A stretch of DNA of 64,000 bases, taken from assembly GCF_000382165.1 (NCBI RefSeq), contig NZ_KB907718.1, forward strand, positions 1-64,000, read 5' to 3'. Each line of letters starts with the position of its first letter. The stretch's first letter is position 1. Under the pieces are notes generated by a model. That model saw only the letters and a list, made by a program, of their open reading frames with translations, was not told where the DNA came from and did no database searches. The stretch comes from Arsukibacterium perlucidum DSM 18276. GTDB taxonomy: Bacteria; Pseudomonadota; Gammaproteobacteria; Enterobacterales; Alteromonadaceae. This document shows positions 10,416 to 19,713 of the stretch, piece by piece. The translations under genes were made by a program, and so were the position numbers.

Positions 10416-10889
10416 ATGTTAGCAACTGCACTTTTACCTCATCACATTTCAGATGCCACGGGCTTGACTGCTAAGAGAGGCACTGGACGCTTACAGCGAT
10501 TAGCCACAACCGTGGCATCTGCCAAACCGTTTTATCAGGAACTCACCACGGCTTCAGCTGCCAGCGCAGAGCAATTACTGATTAAATTGTTACAACGGCA
10601 TTGCAGCGAAACAGGTTGGATTGTACTAGTAGCACCAAAGCAACTGCCGTCAAAGGCTCTGGCTAACTATTTACAACTACCTGTAGGAAAAATACTGGTT
10701 ATTCATCCTGATACGATAAAAAATCCTGCAAAAACCTTGCATCAGTTATTACATACCAGCAGTTGCAGGGTGATTATTAATTTTAGTCAGCTCATGTCAG
10801 ACGAGCTCACTTTGCAGCTAAGTCAATGTGCCGCCAGTCAGCAGCGCTGGTTTTACCAACTTAATCACTTGGCAACGCAGACTCATTAG
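10416..10889 (+). CDS. sulA: SulA-like SOS cell division inhibitor
   Basis: A 157-residue protein of the SulA family, which blocks FtsZ polymerisation after DNA damage until Lon degrades it. The identity rests on size (E. coli SulA is 169 residues), on the RecA-like core pattern with TGWIVLVAPKQLPS followed by a predicted helix and the strand GKILVIHP, and on the LexA box directly upstream. The ATG at 10416 follows a GGAGC site. It is divergent from the recCBD side, so break repair and division arrest are next to each other. Sequence identity to E. coli SulA looks low, so the assignment leans on context. Confidence 0.75.
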   Translation: MLATALLPHHISDATGLTAKRGTGRLQRLATTVASAKPFYQELTTASAASAEQLLIKLLQRHCSETGWIVLVAPKQLPSKALANYLQLPVGKILVIHPDTIKNPAKTLHQLLHTSSCRVIINFSQLMSDELTLQLSQCAASQQRWFYQLNHLATQTH

Positions 10890-10961
10890 CAGGGCTGCGT
10901 ATGAGCCGGTATTAAGGTATAGTGCCGGCATTACCATTTGCGTCTGCTGTCAGAGGTTATT

Positions 10962-11480
10962 TTGAACTGCTATTGTTGTTCCGGCCTGCTTTTCAGTAAA
11001 TGTTGTCAACCATTGCTTGAAGGTGTTGCCACTGCAGATAGCTGTCTGCAGCTAATGCGTTCGCGATATAGCGCTTACTGTTGTAAAAATATTGAGTATA
11101 TTTTTCAAACCTATCATCCCGGGCAACGCGAAGCTAATTCAAAAGATCAAATTGCAGAATTTGCCAATTCAGTACATTTTGTTGGTTTGACTGTTTCTGA
11201 CTGGTCGCAAAGCCTGGCTGCACTTTCTGGTAATAGCGGCTCTGTGAGCTTTGTTGCCAGCTATATTAACAATAATAAGTTGGAGACGCTGTCTGAGAAC
11301 TCGCGTTTTATATTCAGTGGTCAATGGTATTACTTCGATGGTGAGATTACTGCTTCAGCAGCGCTGAATATTGGCCGTAATGATCGTTGCCCATGTGGCA
11401 GTGGCAAAAAATTTAAGCAATGTAGCCAACACGTCATCTCCGGTGCCCTGGCTGCTGCAGAGCAACAGCAGCGACGTTAA
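10962..11480 (+). CDS. ychJ: YchJ family protein with SEC-C zinc motif
   Basis: A 172-residue UPF0225/YchJ-like protein. It has an N-terminal Cys-rich motif (CYCCSGLLFSKCC), a central NTF2-like domain, and a C-terminal SEC-C zinc-binding motif RNDRCPCGSGKKFKQC. SEC-C motifs are known from SecA and many metal-binding accessory proteins; the job of YchJ is not established. The start chosen is a TTG at 10962 with CAGAGG just upstream, because it places the Cys motif at the N-terminus as in E. coli YchJ. A TTG at 10938 would add eight residues with no family support. Confidence 0.85.
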   Translation: MNCYCCSGLLFSKCCQPLLEGVATADSCLQLMRSRYSAYCCKNIEYIFQTYHPGQREANSKDQIAEFANSVHFVGLTVSDWSQSLAALSGNSGSVSFVASYINNNKLETLSENSRFIFSGQWYYFDGEITASAALNIGRNDRCPCGSGKKFKQCSQHVISGALAAAEQQQRR

Positions 11481-11482
11481 TA

Positions 11483-11956
11483 TCAGGCTGCCCTATGCGT
11501 CATTTGTTGCAAGATTTCATACAGTGCAGTTGGATCAGCCTCCGACCGGTTAAGCTCTACACCACCACGCCGACGCTTGCTGTGAACATCTAAGTTTTGC
11601 AGCACTTCAGGTGCCAGTTGAGCTTTATTGTCTGTCAACACTAGCGGCCCATCCATTAAATACTGTTGTAATTTAAGTTGGCGTAAGCCACCGGAGTGAA
11701 GAGCCTGACTATGCCTGGTTAATTTAGCAAGATCATGTTCTTGCCAACCATAACCTCTTGGCTGCATCAGCGAAAATCTGGCGTATAAATCTGTTTTTTG
11801 TGATGCTGACTCTGTTTGAGGCGTCTGGAACTCTGCCATTTCATTAACGGCGGGTGACAAAAACGCCAGCCACAGTGCAAAATCTGCCCTGTGCTGATGA
11901 TTTATGGCCTTGTTGAGCCGGCAATCGAGTTGCCATTCGTTAATGATGGTTGTCAT
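11483..11956 (-). CDS. Conserved protein, probable VC2046/SO_2500 family
   Basis: A 157-residue cytoplasmic protein without signal peptide or membrane segment. The N-terminal pattern (LNKAINHQHRADFALWLAFLS) and a C-terminal basic stretch KRRRGG resemble the uncharacterised VC2046/SO_2500 family of Vibrio and Shewanella. This is a recollection of the family pattern, not a search result. It converges on the ychJ-like gene with only two bases between stops. No function can be assigned. Confidence 0.65.
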   Translation of the reverse strand: MTTIINEWQLDCRLNKAINHQHRADFALWLAFLSPAVNEMAEFQTPQTESASQKTDLYARFSLMQPRGYGWQEHDLAKLTRHSQALHSGGLRQLKLQQYLMDGPLVLTDNKAQLAPEVLQNLDVHSKRRRGGVELNRSEADPTALYEILQQMTHRAA

Positions 11957-12022
11957 AGCAGCTTAATTAAACAAGAGTTGTTTGGTTTATCGGCTGTCGT
12001 CCAAAAAAGTTAAGTAAAATGC

Positions 12023-12050
12023 TTTACATCAAAAGACAGTTTGGTAATAT
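12023..12050 (+). promoter_or_regulatory. tRNA-Tyr promoter
   Basis: A -35 TTTACA (12023-12028), a 16-bp spacer and a -10 TAATAT (12045-12050) are followed by a G/C-rich discriminator GCGCCCAC. The discriminator is typical of stable RNA promoters under stringent control. The tRNA begins 13 bases after the -10. Confidence 0.75.
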
Positions 12051-12062
12051 GCGCCCACTCGT

Positions 12063-12147
<85 letters not shown>

Positions 12148-12260
12148 TTTTTATTTGCCCCCCGTCTACTTATCCAAATCGTCCTTCTAAAATTAATTTG
12201 CTTGCTAAACTTAACCATATTTCCGACACTTAACCTATTCAGATTACGGTTAAGGCGCAA

Positions 12261-13895
12261 ATGCAAAATAAGACTTTGGAAAATCAACGGGTGTTGATCG
12301 TTGATGACCAACGCGCATTCCAATTAATGTTTAAAGGTGTGCTTTATTCAATGGGCGCAACCAACGTGGCGTTTGCGCCGACTGGTGAGCAGGCGCTGGC
12401 AAAATGCAGCAATATTGATTATGACATTCTGTTTGTCGATTATCATCTTGGCATTGGTAAAAATGGTAAACAGTTGCTTGAAGATTTACGCGAAAAGAAA
12501 CTGCTGAAACCTCACAGTATTTTTATGCTGATTACCGGAGAGAACTCTGTGCCGGTAGTAGTGAGCGCTGTTGAACTTGAACCTGATGATTATCTTGTAA
12601 AGCCATTTTCACAAAGTGTCTTGCGCAGCAGGATAATTCGGATTCAAAACAAGAAAGCCCAGTTAGCAGAACTGTTTCAGGCGCTTTTTGACAATAATTC
12701 TGAACAGGTAATAGAGTTTTGTCAGCAGGAGATCAGTGAAGCTGGTCGGTATCAGCAATTCTGCAAACGGGTACTTGCCGAAAATTTAATAAAGTTACAA
12801 CGTTTTGCTGAGGCAAAGCAGGTTTTACATAGTTGTCTGGAGCAAAGACGTAATGGCTGGGCGCTATTATTGATGGCAAGGGTATGCTTTGATCAGCAAC
12901 AGTTTTCAGAAAGTCAGGCGCTGTGCGATGAAGCGTTAGCGGATAATCGCTTATTTGCTGAAGCCTATGATATTAAAGCGCGCAGCTATCTGGCTGAAAA
13001 CGATCCTGAACAGGCGTTCAGTTGTATTCAGGCTGCTACCGAAATAGCCCCTTTTTCTATGCAGCGTCAATATTTGTATATGGATATCGCCCACGCTCTG
13101 GAAGATACCAACGCCAAGGTGTTAGCAAGTAAACAGTTGTATGAAATTACCCGTAGATCAATCCGGCAGGATGTTGTTCATTTACTAAATTATATTCGCA
13201 GCATTATAGCCGCGGCAACTCTGAGTCAGGAGCCACAGCAGCGAAACCGTTATTCGCAGGAAGTAGCTATCGCCTTACAGCGGGCACGACGGGATGACAG
13301 TTTGATCCGGGATATTGATTTTGATTTGTTTGAAATTTTATGTCAGGCCAGGCTTGATTCGTTAAATGGCCAGCAGTTTCAGGCGAAAAAAACCTACGCA
13401 GCAGTTGCTGAACACGCTGAAACACAGCAACAAGTACTACCTGACATCGTATTATTGCTTAATCAGATTGGAGAATTTGAACAGGCAGATAAGCTGGCCT
13501 GTGGCATTGACCCTGAGCTTCGGGCAGATCCGGTTCTGCAACGTCTGTTATCCGAGCAGCAACGTCAGAACCAGTCACAACAACTACATTTCGCCCAATT
13601 AAATAAAGATGGCATCCGCCAGTATAAAGAAGGTCAGCACAAGGTCGCACTTGCCTTATTTGAGCAAGCGCTGGAACTGGCGCCAATGAATACTGGTTGT
13701 GCGTTAAACGTTATTCAAAGTAGCCTGCAGTTACTTAAAACGCAAAACCACAAGCCCGGAGCTAACCTGCTTGAGCGCTGTAAAAAGGCTTTTAGAATTG
13801 TAGATAACATGCCATTGCCGGAGCATCATCGTAAACGCTATCAGGAACTACTGAGCCAGTTTGCTCAATTAAAACCAGATAAACGACGCAGATAA
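12261..13895 (+). CDS. Response regulator with TPR repeats
   Basis: A 544-residue protein with an N-terminal CheY-like receiver domain (about 1-125). The acidic pair is Asp-15/Asp-16, the phospho-acceptor is Asp-60 in LFVDYHLG, the switch Thr is in ITGE near residue 92, and the conserved Lys is Lys-114 in LVKPF. The rest is helical and carries TPR-like repeats (for example residues about 190-260 and 440-475), so the output is probably protein-protein contact rather than DNA binding. No DNA-binding domain is seen. No cognate histidine kinase lies nearby, so it is an orphan regulator. The ATG at 12261 lies about 110 bp after tRNA-Tyr. Confidence 0.9.
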   Translation: MQNKTLENQRVLIVDDQRAFQLMFKGVLYSMGATNVAFAPTGEQALAKCSNIDYDILFVDYHLGIGKNGKQLLEDLREKKLLKPHSIFMLITGENSVPVVVSAVELEPDDYLVKPFSQSVLRSRIIRIQNKKAQLAELFQALFDNNSEQVIEFCQQEISEAGRYQQFCKRVLAENLIKLQRFAEAKQVLHSCLEQRRNGWALLLMARVCFDQQQFSESQALCDEALADNRLFAEAYDIKARSYLAENDPEQAFSCIQAATEIAPFSMQRQYLYMDIAHALEDTNAKVLASKQLYEITRRSIRQDVVHLLNYIRSIIAAATLSQEPQQRNRYSQEVAIALQRARRDDSLIRDIDFDLFEILCQARLDSLNGQQFQAKKTYAAVAEHAETQQQVLPDIVLLLNQIGEFEQADKLACGIDPELRADPVLQRLLSEQQRQNQSQQLHFAQLNKDGIRQYKEGQHKVALALFEQALELAPMNTGCALNVIQSSLQLLKTQNHKPGANLLERCKKAFRIVDNMPLPEHHRKRYQELLSQFAQLKPDKRRR

Positions 13896-13899
13896 TTCG

Positions 13900-14634
13900 C
13901 TAGTCAACAGCCAGCTGCTCTGCTAATTCAGAAACCAACGCGCTCGCACCAATTCGCATAGTTGAACTGGTCGCAGTAATACCGGTTATGTGCTCATATA
14001 AATCGATTAATTGTAAAGCCTGAGCGATAGTGCGAACGCCACCTGATGCTTTGAAGCCCACAGGCCGATCGGCAGCCGCAATTATCGTCAGCATAATCCG
14101 GGCAGCTTCGTCTGTGATGCCTACTGCAACTTTACCAGTTGATGACTTAACGAAGTCTGCACCACAGTCAATTGCTATCTCTGTCGCTCTGGCAACCTGC
14201 TGAGCCGTAATCAGTTCGCCTGACTCAATAATTACTTTCAGGCAACTAGCACCACAACATCGGCGAACTTCCGTTAAAAACTGGCTAACGTGTTGATGAT
14301 CGCCACGCAATAGTGCCTGATATGGCATAACACAATCAATCTCAGTGGCACCTGCTGCAAGGGCATCACTAATTTGCTGACAAACCACAGTAAGCGGTAA
14401 TTCACCAGCAGGAAAGTTAACCACCGTAGCTAAGGCGCACGGTTGCCTGGCGTCAGCGATAACTTGCCTGAGCTGTGGCAGATAATCCGGATAAACGCAG
14501 TATGCTGCGATAGGTACAGGCAGTTGCGGTAGCTGTTGTAACCAGTCAGCCATCTGCAGAGCATCGTCCTGGTCATTTAATCGGGTAACATCAAGCAGTT
14601 TACTCAGCTGCAATAAGCGCAATCGGTTGGTCAT
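13900..14634 (-). CDS. deoC: Deoxyribose-phosphate aldolase
   Basis: The 244-residue class I aldolase that splits 2-deoxyribose-5-phosphate into acetaldehyde and glyceraldehyde-3-phosphate during deoxynucleoside breakdown. Schiff-base Lys-163 sits in FVKSSTGK, with partner Lys-195 in VGFKASGGVRT and Asp-100 in EIDCVMP, matching E. coli Lys-167, Lys-201 and Asp-102. The usual partners deoA, deoB and deoD are not in this window. It converges on the TPR response regulator with a gap of only four bases. Confidence 0.95.
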   Translation of the reverse strand: MTNRLRLLQLSKLLDVTRLNDQDDALQMADWLQQLPQLPVPIAAYCVYPDYLPQLRQVIADARQPCALATVVNFPAGELPLTVVCQQISDALAAGATEIDCVMPYQALLRGDHQHVSQFLTEVRRCCGASCLKVIIESGELITAQQVARATEIAIDCGADFVKSSTGKVAVGITDEAARIMLTIIAAADRPVGFKASGGVRTIAQALQLIDLYEHITGITATSSTMRIGASALVSELAEQLAVD

Positions 14635-14795
14635 AGTTAAATTTCCGTTGGTCAGTAGCTGGCGCGGCGATTATCGCTATATCAGCCCAGCCAGAATTGT
14701 CAGGCAGAGTAAACCAGAACTCAACAAAAATGCAAAAAAGTGAAAAAAAATAATTTTTTATGGAATTTTTTAAGTTCAGGCCAGTCAGAGTTATT

Positions 14796-14877
14796 AGTTG
14801 TAATGTTGTGTTTACTTCTCTCCCTGAAATTTCAGTTGTCCTTATTTTATCGCCGGTTTTTAACCGGCGCTTTTTTT
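14796..14877 (+). ncRNA. Candidate small RNA (unnamed)
   Basis: A short unit on the plus strand that belongs to no protein gene. It has a G/U-rich 5' part (GTTGTAATGTTGTGTTTAC), then a small stem CTGA/TCAG, an A/U-rich stretch, and a textbook terminator ending in seven Us. The G/U-rich part resembles the seed region of the Hfq-dependent RNA GcvB, but gcvA is not adjacent and overall identity is unknown. The 5' end is a guess, since only a weak -10-like box (TATTAG, 14793-14798) is visible. Both flanking genes lie on the minus strand, so the terminator serves neither. Confidence 0.4.
14851..14877 (+). terminator. Rho-independent terminator of the candidate small RNA
   Basis: A perfect 8-bp stem CGCCGGTT/AACCGGCG with a TTT loop (14851-14869) is followed by C and seven Ts on the plus strand. 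On the minus strand the hairpin is followed by ATAAAATAAGG, so it works mainly rightwards. Confidence 0.85.
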
Positions 14878-14885
14878 GGACTTTT

Positions 14886-15608
14886 TTACTCAACTAATTG
14901 CCGTTGGTTATAACTCAACCAGGCTTGGGCCTGCGGATAATCCGGTAAGTATTGGCTAACTGTTTGCCAGAAACGTACAGAGTGGTCCATAACCCGCAGA
15001 TGGGCCAGTTCATGAACCATCACATAGTCACTAACCCAGTTTGGGGCCATTATTAGCCGCCAATTCAGACCTATCACGCCAAAACTATCACAATAACCCC
15101 AGCGACGCTGCCACATACCAAGTTTCAGCTCACGATAATTAACCTTCATAAAATCAGCCCAGAATGACAAACGCGTCGGGAACCTGGCCTCTGCCTGCGC
15201 TTTTAACCAGCTATGTAGCAATTTATCGTGCCAGGCAGCCAGCTTAGCAGTGGCGACACGTGCACTGACCGCAATGATCACATTATCATTATCGAGCAAA
15301 ACCTCACTTTTGCCCGCTCTGCAAAACACAACCTGTAGTAGCTTTCCTTCGAACAATATTTGTGCGGATTGTTGCCAGCTCAATACTGGCATCTGCGCCT
15401 GCTGCTTTAACAAGTGCCGTCTTATCCAGAGTTGCTTAGCGACTATAAGTTGCTGGATCTGCTTAGTATTACAACCAACCGGCGCCCGGACAGTTACCCT
15501 GCCCTGCCTTACCACAATTGCCAGGGTTCTGCGACGGCTGAATACAATGTGATAGTCAGGTAATGGCTGTTCAGTTGTTTGTAAGTCTGGTAGTTGGGCC
15601 ATCAACAT
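14886..15608 (-). CDS. YgjP-like M48-type metallopeptidase (DUF45)
   Basis: A 240-residue protein of the DUF45/YgjP family. The zinc-binding motif HELAH lies in VMVHELAHLRVMDHS, with a further His downstream in the conserved C-terminal part. The upstream GLNWRLIMAPNWVSDYV pattern is also typical of the family. No signal peptide is seen. Substrates of this family are poorly defined. The ATG at 15608 has AAGG six bases upstream; a second Met two codons later is possible. It is divergent from xthA. Confidence 0.85.
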   Translation of the reverse strand: MLMAQLPDLQTTEQPLPDYHIVFSRRRTLAIVVRQGRVTVRAPVGCNTKQIQQLIVAKQLWIRRHLLKQQAQMPVLSWQQSAQILFEGKLLQVVFCRAGKSEVLLDNDNVIIAVSARVATAKLAAWHDKLLHSWLKAQAEARFPTRLSFWADFMKVNYRELKLGMWQRRWGYCDSFGVIGLNWRLIMAPNWVSDYVMVHELAHLRVMDHSVRFWQTVSQYLPDYPQAQAWLSYNQRQLVE

Positions 15609-15689
15609 CGTGAACCTTGCAGACTTACCGCCTGACAGTTTCGCATGTTATGATGCCAGCTTGTTCCAGGTTGAGGCATATAGAGCAAC

Positions 15690-16502
15690 ATGAAAATTAT
15701 CTCTTTTAATATTAATGGCATTCGCGCAAGACTACACCAATTGCAAGCCCTGATTGACAAACATCAACCCGATATTATTGGCTTGCAGGAAATCAAAGTA
15801 CACGATGATGAATTTCCGATGACCCAGGTGATGGCGATGGGATACCACGTGTATCACTTTGGCCAGAAAGGCCATTATGGCGTAGCTATTTTAAGTAAAC
15901 AAGCTGCGACCCACATGCAGTATGGTTTCCCGGGTGATGCAGAAGATGCTCAGCGCAGAATGTTGATTGGCCAATATGCGTTGGCCAATGGCAAATCCCT
16001 GACAGTTCTCAACGGCTACTTTCCACAGGGGGAGAATCGAAGCCATCCGACAAAATTTCCAGCTAAAGAAAAGTTTTATGCAGATTTACAAAACTATATA
16101 GAACAAAATCATAGCGTGGACGATTTTTTGACCGTTATTGGCGATATTAATATCTCACCTCTGGATTTCGATATTGGGATCGGCGAAGCCAATGCCAAAC
16201 GCTGGTTACGCGAAGGCAAAACTTCCTTTCTGCCTGAGGAACGGGCATGGCTGCAACGCCTGAAAGATTGGGGGTTAATTGATACCTACCGCCAGCTGTA
16301 CCCTGAAGATATCAGCCGTTTCAGCTGGTTTGATTATCGTTCTAAAGGGTTTGATGACAACAGGGGGCTGCGTATAGATGTTGTAATGGCTACCCAACCA
16401 CTGGCTGAACGCTGCACTGAAGCCGGCATAGATTATGAACTGCGTGGTATTGAACGGCCATCAGATCATGCGCCGGTATGGTCTGTATTTAATCTTGAAT
16501 AA
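15690..16502 (+). CDS. xthA: Exodeoxyribonuclease III
   Basis: The major AP endonuclease and 3' repair exonuclease, which removes 3' blocks and incises abasic sites. The 270-residue protein has the full exonuclease III catalytic set: Glu-34 in LQEIKV, Asp-152 and Asn-154 in GDINISP, and Asp-259/His-260 in PSDHAPV. Length equals E. coli XthA (268). The start at 15690 gives the standard N-terminus [14 protein letters not shown]. It is monocistronic and converges on yfbV. Confidence 0.97.
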   Translation: MKIISFNINGIRARLHQLQALIDKHQPDIIGLQEIKVHDDEFPMTQVMAMGYHVYHFGQKGHYGVAILSKQAATHMQYGFPGDAEDAQRRMLIGQYALANGKSLTVLNGYFPQGENRSHPTKFPAKEKFYADLQNYIEQNHSVDDFLTVIGDINISPLDFDIGIGEANAKRWLREGKTSFLPEERAWLQRLKDWGLIDTYRQLYPEDISRFSWFDYRSKGFDDNRGLRIDVVMATQPLAERCTEAGIDYELRGIERPSDHAPVWSVFNLE

Positions 16503-16535
16503 TGACAGTTAACACTACCTGCTACTTTATGCGGT

Positions 16536-16976
16536 CTACAGCCAAGGTCGCATAAAGGTTTTATCCAGCTGTTTATAAGCTATGGCCAACGTATTGGCTA
16601 AATCTACGTAATTGCGCGGTTCCTTAACGGCTTGCGTTTCCACTCCTTGTTCCTGCATTTGCTGGCGGATTTGCCTGCACCAGCTTACCAGGGCGGGCGG
16701 CAAGCGGGATGACGAGCGGACCCCCAACCAGTACCAACCCTGAAGTGGTAATGACAAAATGAACAACATCATCGCCAGGATTTGTCCTGTAAAACCACTA
16801 CCTAATAATGTTAATTGAAAAAAAGCCGTCAATACGGCGAGGCCCGGCAGGTAACGAAAACCAAGACTGGTTAATTGAATAACTTTATTTTCCGGAAACA
16901 GCGAGTTAAGCTCAGGCTTAACCGGCCATATCAGGCTGTACTGACGCCCTTCTTGCAATAGCGCAAATAATTTCAT
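16536..16976 (-). CDS. yfbV: YfbV family membrane protein (UPF0208/DUF412)
   Basis: A 146-residue inner-membrane protein with two hydrophobic segments (about 43-62 and 66-86) and a charged C-terminal tail, as in UPF0208. In E. coli YfbV limits the Ter macrodomain near ori-flanking boundaries. That role is known for the family in enterobacteria and is only inferred here. Conserved landmarks are the N-terminal GRQYSLIWPVKPEL and C-terminal YVDLANTLAIAYKQL. Confidence 0.88.
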   Translation of the reverse strand: MKLFALLQEGRQYSLIWPVKPELNSLFPENKVIQLTSLGFRYLPGLAVLTAFFQLTLLGSGFTGQILAMMLFILSLPLQGWYWLGVRSSSRLPPALVSWCRQIRQQMQEQGVETQAVKEPRNYVDLANTLAIAYKQLDKTFMRPWL

Positions 16977-17517
16977 TGAGGTAGCCCCTAAATCGTTACA
17001 ACGGCCATACTTAAATGTAGCATAGTTACTATACGATGCGCAGGCTTAGTTGTATCACTGCAACAACAAACATCAGTAAAACCGACAATCGAGTTTGTCG
17101 CAGCTTTTGATTAACTATTCATTTTGACTTAAATAGCAGCAAATTAAGCCATGCAGGATTAAAGCAATTTTCAGGCCAAATAATATTCAAAATATAATCA
17201 GATACTTAAAATGAAACCTTGCTGTTACCAACAATCTTACCCACAGAAACTGTGGACAAGTTTCAACGCGCAAAGGCCGCGATAACGACTGCTGTCAGCA
17301 TTTTTATCAACTAAAAGTACTGTTTCGCTAAAATTTAATTATTAAGTCATCGTTTTGTCATGTTTAGCAGTAAAGTTCCGCCTTACTTCCTTGTATTTAG
17401 CTAATTAGCTGCAACTAACAGCAGAAAACATTTTCATATTACGCTAGTATTGCTGGCAGTTTTTTGCAGACAGCCAACAAGCCCGATGGCTATCTCCGGA
17501 TAATGGAATGCTTTGCT
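16977..17517. other. 540-bp intergenic region, no gene seen
   Basis: An A/T-rich space between the starts of yfbV (minus) and the ArsC family gene (plus). It must hold their divergent promoters, though no strong -35/-10 pair stands out. A paired inverted 9-mer resembling DnaA boxes occurs at 17237-17259. A weak short stem TGC/GCA followed by TTTTTATC lies near 17290-17312. No reading frame here looks coding. Confidence 0.6.
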
Positions 17518-17865
17518 ATGATAAAAATGTACGGTATTAAAAACTGTGACACCATTAAAAAAGCCAGAAAATGGCTGGAACAACACCAGATTGATTATCA
17601 GTTTGTTGATTACCGGCAAGACGGCCTGAGCGCTCAACTCCTGACAACATTCAGCCAGCAACTGGGATGGCAGAACCTGCTGAATACCCGGGGTACGACT
17701 TACCGGGCACTGGAGGCGGAGACAAAAGCCAATCTGACTGAACAAGCTGCGCTTGAGCTGATGCTGCAACAGCCCGCCATGATCAAGCGGCCGCTGCTGC
17801 AACTAAACGATACTTACATTCTTGGCTTTAATACTGACACTTATCAAAAACTGCTGGAAGACTAA
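17518..17865 (+). CDS. ArsC/Spx family protein, YffB type
   Basis: A 115-residue thioredoxin-fold protein of the ArsC family, YffB type. Cys-10 sits in [13 protein letters not shown], and IIKRPLL-like IKRPLLQL near residue 90 marks the conserved RPLL segment. E. coli YffB has the same signatures and lies beside dapE, as here. YffB-type proteins bind glutathione and probably do not reduce arsenate. The start at 17518 is chosen by alignment to YffB; an ATG at 17503 would add five residues. Its stop is one base before dapE, so the two are an operon. Confidence 0.88.
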   Translation: MIKMYGIKNCDTIKKARKWLEQHQIDYQFVDYRQDGLSAQLLTTFSQQLGWQNLLNTRGTTYRALEAETKANLTEQAALELMLQQPAMIKRPLLQLNDTYILGFNTDTYQKLLED

Positions 17866-17866
17866 G

Positions 17867-19027
17867 ATGAACTGGCTTGATCCTAAACAAAACCCGGTAC
17901 TATCCCTGGCGATAGACTTAATCTCCCGCGAGTCGGTTACCCCTGCTGATGCAGGTTGTCAGCCTTTGCTGGCTGAACGATTAGCGGCCATTGGTTTTAA
18001 CATCGAAATGCTGGAATTTGCAGACACGCTAAATATGTGGGCCAGACATGGCACTGGCAAACCATTGTTTTGCTTTGCCGGCCATACTGATGTTGTACCA
18101 ACGGGGCCTTTAACCCAGTGGCATACTCCGCCTTTTAAGCCAACTATTATTGGTGACAATTTGTTTGGCCGTGGCGCGGCAGATATGAAAGGTAGTCTGG
18201 CAGCGATGGTAGTGGCAACTGAACGCTTTCTGGCACAATGCCCTGATCCTGCTTTTAATATTGCTTACTTAATCACCAGTGATGAAGAAGGACCATTTAT
18301 TAATGGCACAGTGCGGGTAATTGAAACGCTGGAAGCCAGAAGCGAAAAAATAAAATGGTGTTTAGTAGGTGAGCCATCAAGTGGTCAGAAACTGGCAGAT
18401 GTTATCAAAAACGGCCGTCGCGGCTCGCTAACCGGACATCTAACTGTAAAAGGTATTCAGGGTCATGTGGCCTATCCCCACTTAGCTGACAATCCGGTGC
18501 ACAAAGCTGCTCCGGCGCTGGCCGAACTGGCCAGTGAACAATGGGATAATGGCAACGCTTTTTTCCCCGCAACCAGCTTTCAGATTGCTAATATCAATGC
18601 CGGCACTGGGGCGTCAAATATCGTACCGGGCGAACTAAAGGTCATGTTTAATTTTCGCTACAGCACTGAAGTCACGGCTGAGCAATTACAACAAAGGGTT
18701 TATGCCATGCTGGACAAGTATGGCCTGAATTATCAGTTGGACTGGATTTTAAATGGCTTACCCTTTCTTACTGACAGCGGCAATTTAGTTGAAGCTGTCG
18801 TGGCAGCTGTAGAACAAGTACAGGGTTTTACTCCTCGGCTCGAAACGACCGGTGGCACCTCGGATGGTCGTTTTATTGCACCAACCGGAGCGCAGGTTGT
18901 GGAACTGGGTCCATGCAACGCGACTATTCATAAAGTAAATGAATGTGTGTCAATCCATGACCTGACAGTTCTGGCTGATATTTATCAGGCTTTATTACAA
19001 CAATTACAGCAAAAACTGACGGTATGA
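17867..19027 (+). CDS. dapE: Succinyl-diaminopimelate desuccinylase
   Basis: Hydrolyses N-succinyl-LL-diaminopimelate in the lysine/peptidoglycan precursor pathway. The 386-residue protein is a di-zinc M20 peptidase-like enzyme: His-73 and Asp-75 in AGHTDVVP, bridging Asp-106 in AADMKGS, catalytic Glu-140 and Glu-141 in TSDEEGP, and [10 protein letters not shown] and a C-terminal His in the conserved tail. The ATG at 17867 has GGAAGA upstream and follows the arsC-like stop by one base. A longer in-frame start would overlap that gene. The next gene overlaps the dapE stop by four bases. Confidence 0.97.
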   Translation: MNWLDPKQNPVLSLAIDLISRESVTPADAGCQPLLAERLAAIGFNIEMLEFADTLNMWARHGTGKPLFCFAGHTDVVPTGPLTQWHTPPFKPTIIGDNLFGRGAADMKGSLAAMVVATERFLAQCPDPAFNIAYLITSDEEGPFINGTVRVIETLEARSEKIKWCLVGEPSSGQKLADVIKNGRRGSLTGHLTVKGIQGHVAYPHLADNPVHKAAPALAELASEQWDNGNAFFPATSFQIANINAGTGASNIVPGELKVMFNFRYSTEVTAEQLQQRVYAMLDKYGLNYQLDWILNGLPFLTDSGNLVEAVVAAVEQVQGFTPRLETTGGTSDGRFIAPTGAQVVELGPCNATIHKVNECVSIHDLTVLADIYQALLQQLQQKLTV

Positions 19028-19713
19028 CAGTGACACTTCCCAGCGCCGACATGCTAACCGGGTGCAGTCAAGCTCATCTGACAACATTGGCTGACGGTCA
19101 CTTGATCCACAGCGAGATGCACAGAGCATGGCAATTGCTGCAACATGCAGCTGCTGCTGATGGTATAGAAATAAAAATTGTTTCGGCGTTCAGAAGTTTT
19201 CAGCGCCAGGCAGCTATCTGGCAGGCAAAATGTGACGGTTTGCGCCCGGTTTATAACCTGGCGCAGCAGCAGGTGACTATTACATCGTTAAGCGGCCTGG
19301 CCAAACTGGAGGCTATTTTGTTGTATTCAGCCTTACCAGGGGCAAGCAGACATCACTGGGGCACCGAACTGGATGTGTATGATGGCGCAGCGGTGGCAGA
19401 AAACTACCAGCCACAACTCCTGCAGGCGGAATATCAGGATGATGGCCCTTTTGTAAAATTAAACCATTGGCTCAGTACGGAGGCCGGTAAGTTCGGCTTC
19501 TTCAGACCCTATAACCAATACCGTGGCGGCGTCGCAGCTGAACCCTGGCATTTGAGCTATGCCCCGATTGCCAAACCTTACCTGCGGGCTTTGACTCTCG
19601 ACACCTTAAGATATTGCCTGCAACGCCACCCGGTTGCTGAGCAAGAAAGTGTGCTGGCTAATTTAGCGCAACTGTATCAGACTTACGTATTAAATATTTG
19701 TGAGGACACCTGA
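19024..19713 (+). CDS. M15 family D-Ala-D-Ala carboxypeptidase-like protein
   Basis: A 229-residue peptidase of the M15/VanY type. The N-terminal part has the substrate motif [11 protein letters not shown], and zinc ligands are in [12 protein letters not shown] (His and Asp). A further Glu/His pair is in EPWHLSY, the catalytic Glu-x-x-His signature. Members trim peptidoglycan stem peptides. No clear signal peptide is seen at the chosen start, which is unusual for a cell-wall enzyme, so the substrate compartment is open. It overlaps dapE by ATGA and abuts the DUF2897 gene. Confidence 0.85.
   Translation: MTVTLPSADMLTGCSQAHLTTLADGHLIHSEMHRAWQLLQHAAAADGIEIKIVSAFRSFQRQAAIWQAKCDGLRPVYNLAQQQVTITSLSGLAKLEAILLYSALPGASRHHWGTELDVYDGAAVAENYQPQLLQAEYQDDGPFVKLNHWLSTEAGKFGFFRPYNQYRGGVAAEPWHLSYAPIAKPYLRALTLDTLRYCLQRHPVAEQESVLANLAQLYQTYVLNICEDT

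Noticed and set aside
14600-14893. A 97-codon minus-strand frame between the YgjP-like gene and deoC
   Set aside because: It overlaps the deoC start and runs through the small-RNA terminator; the protein has low-complexity, basic and hydrophobic patches with no family features.
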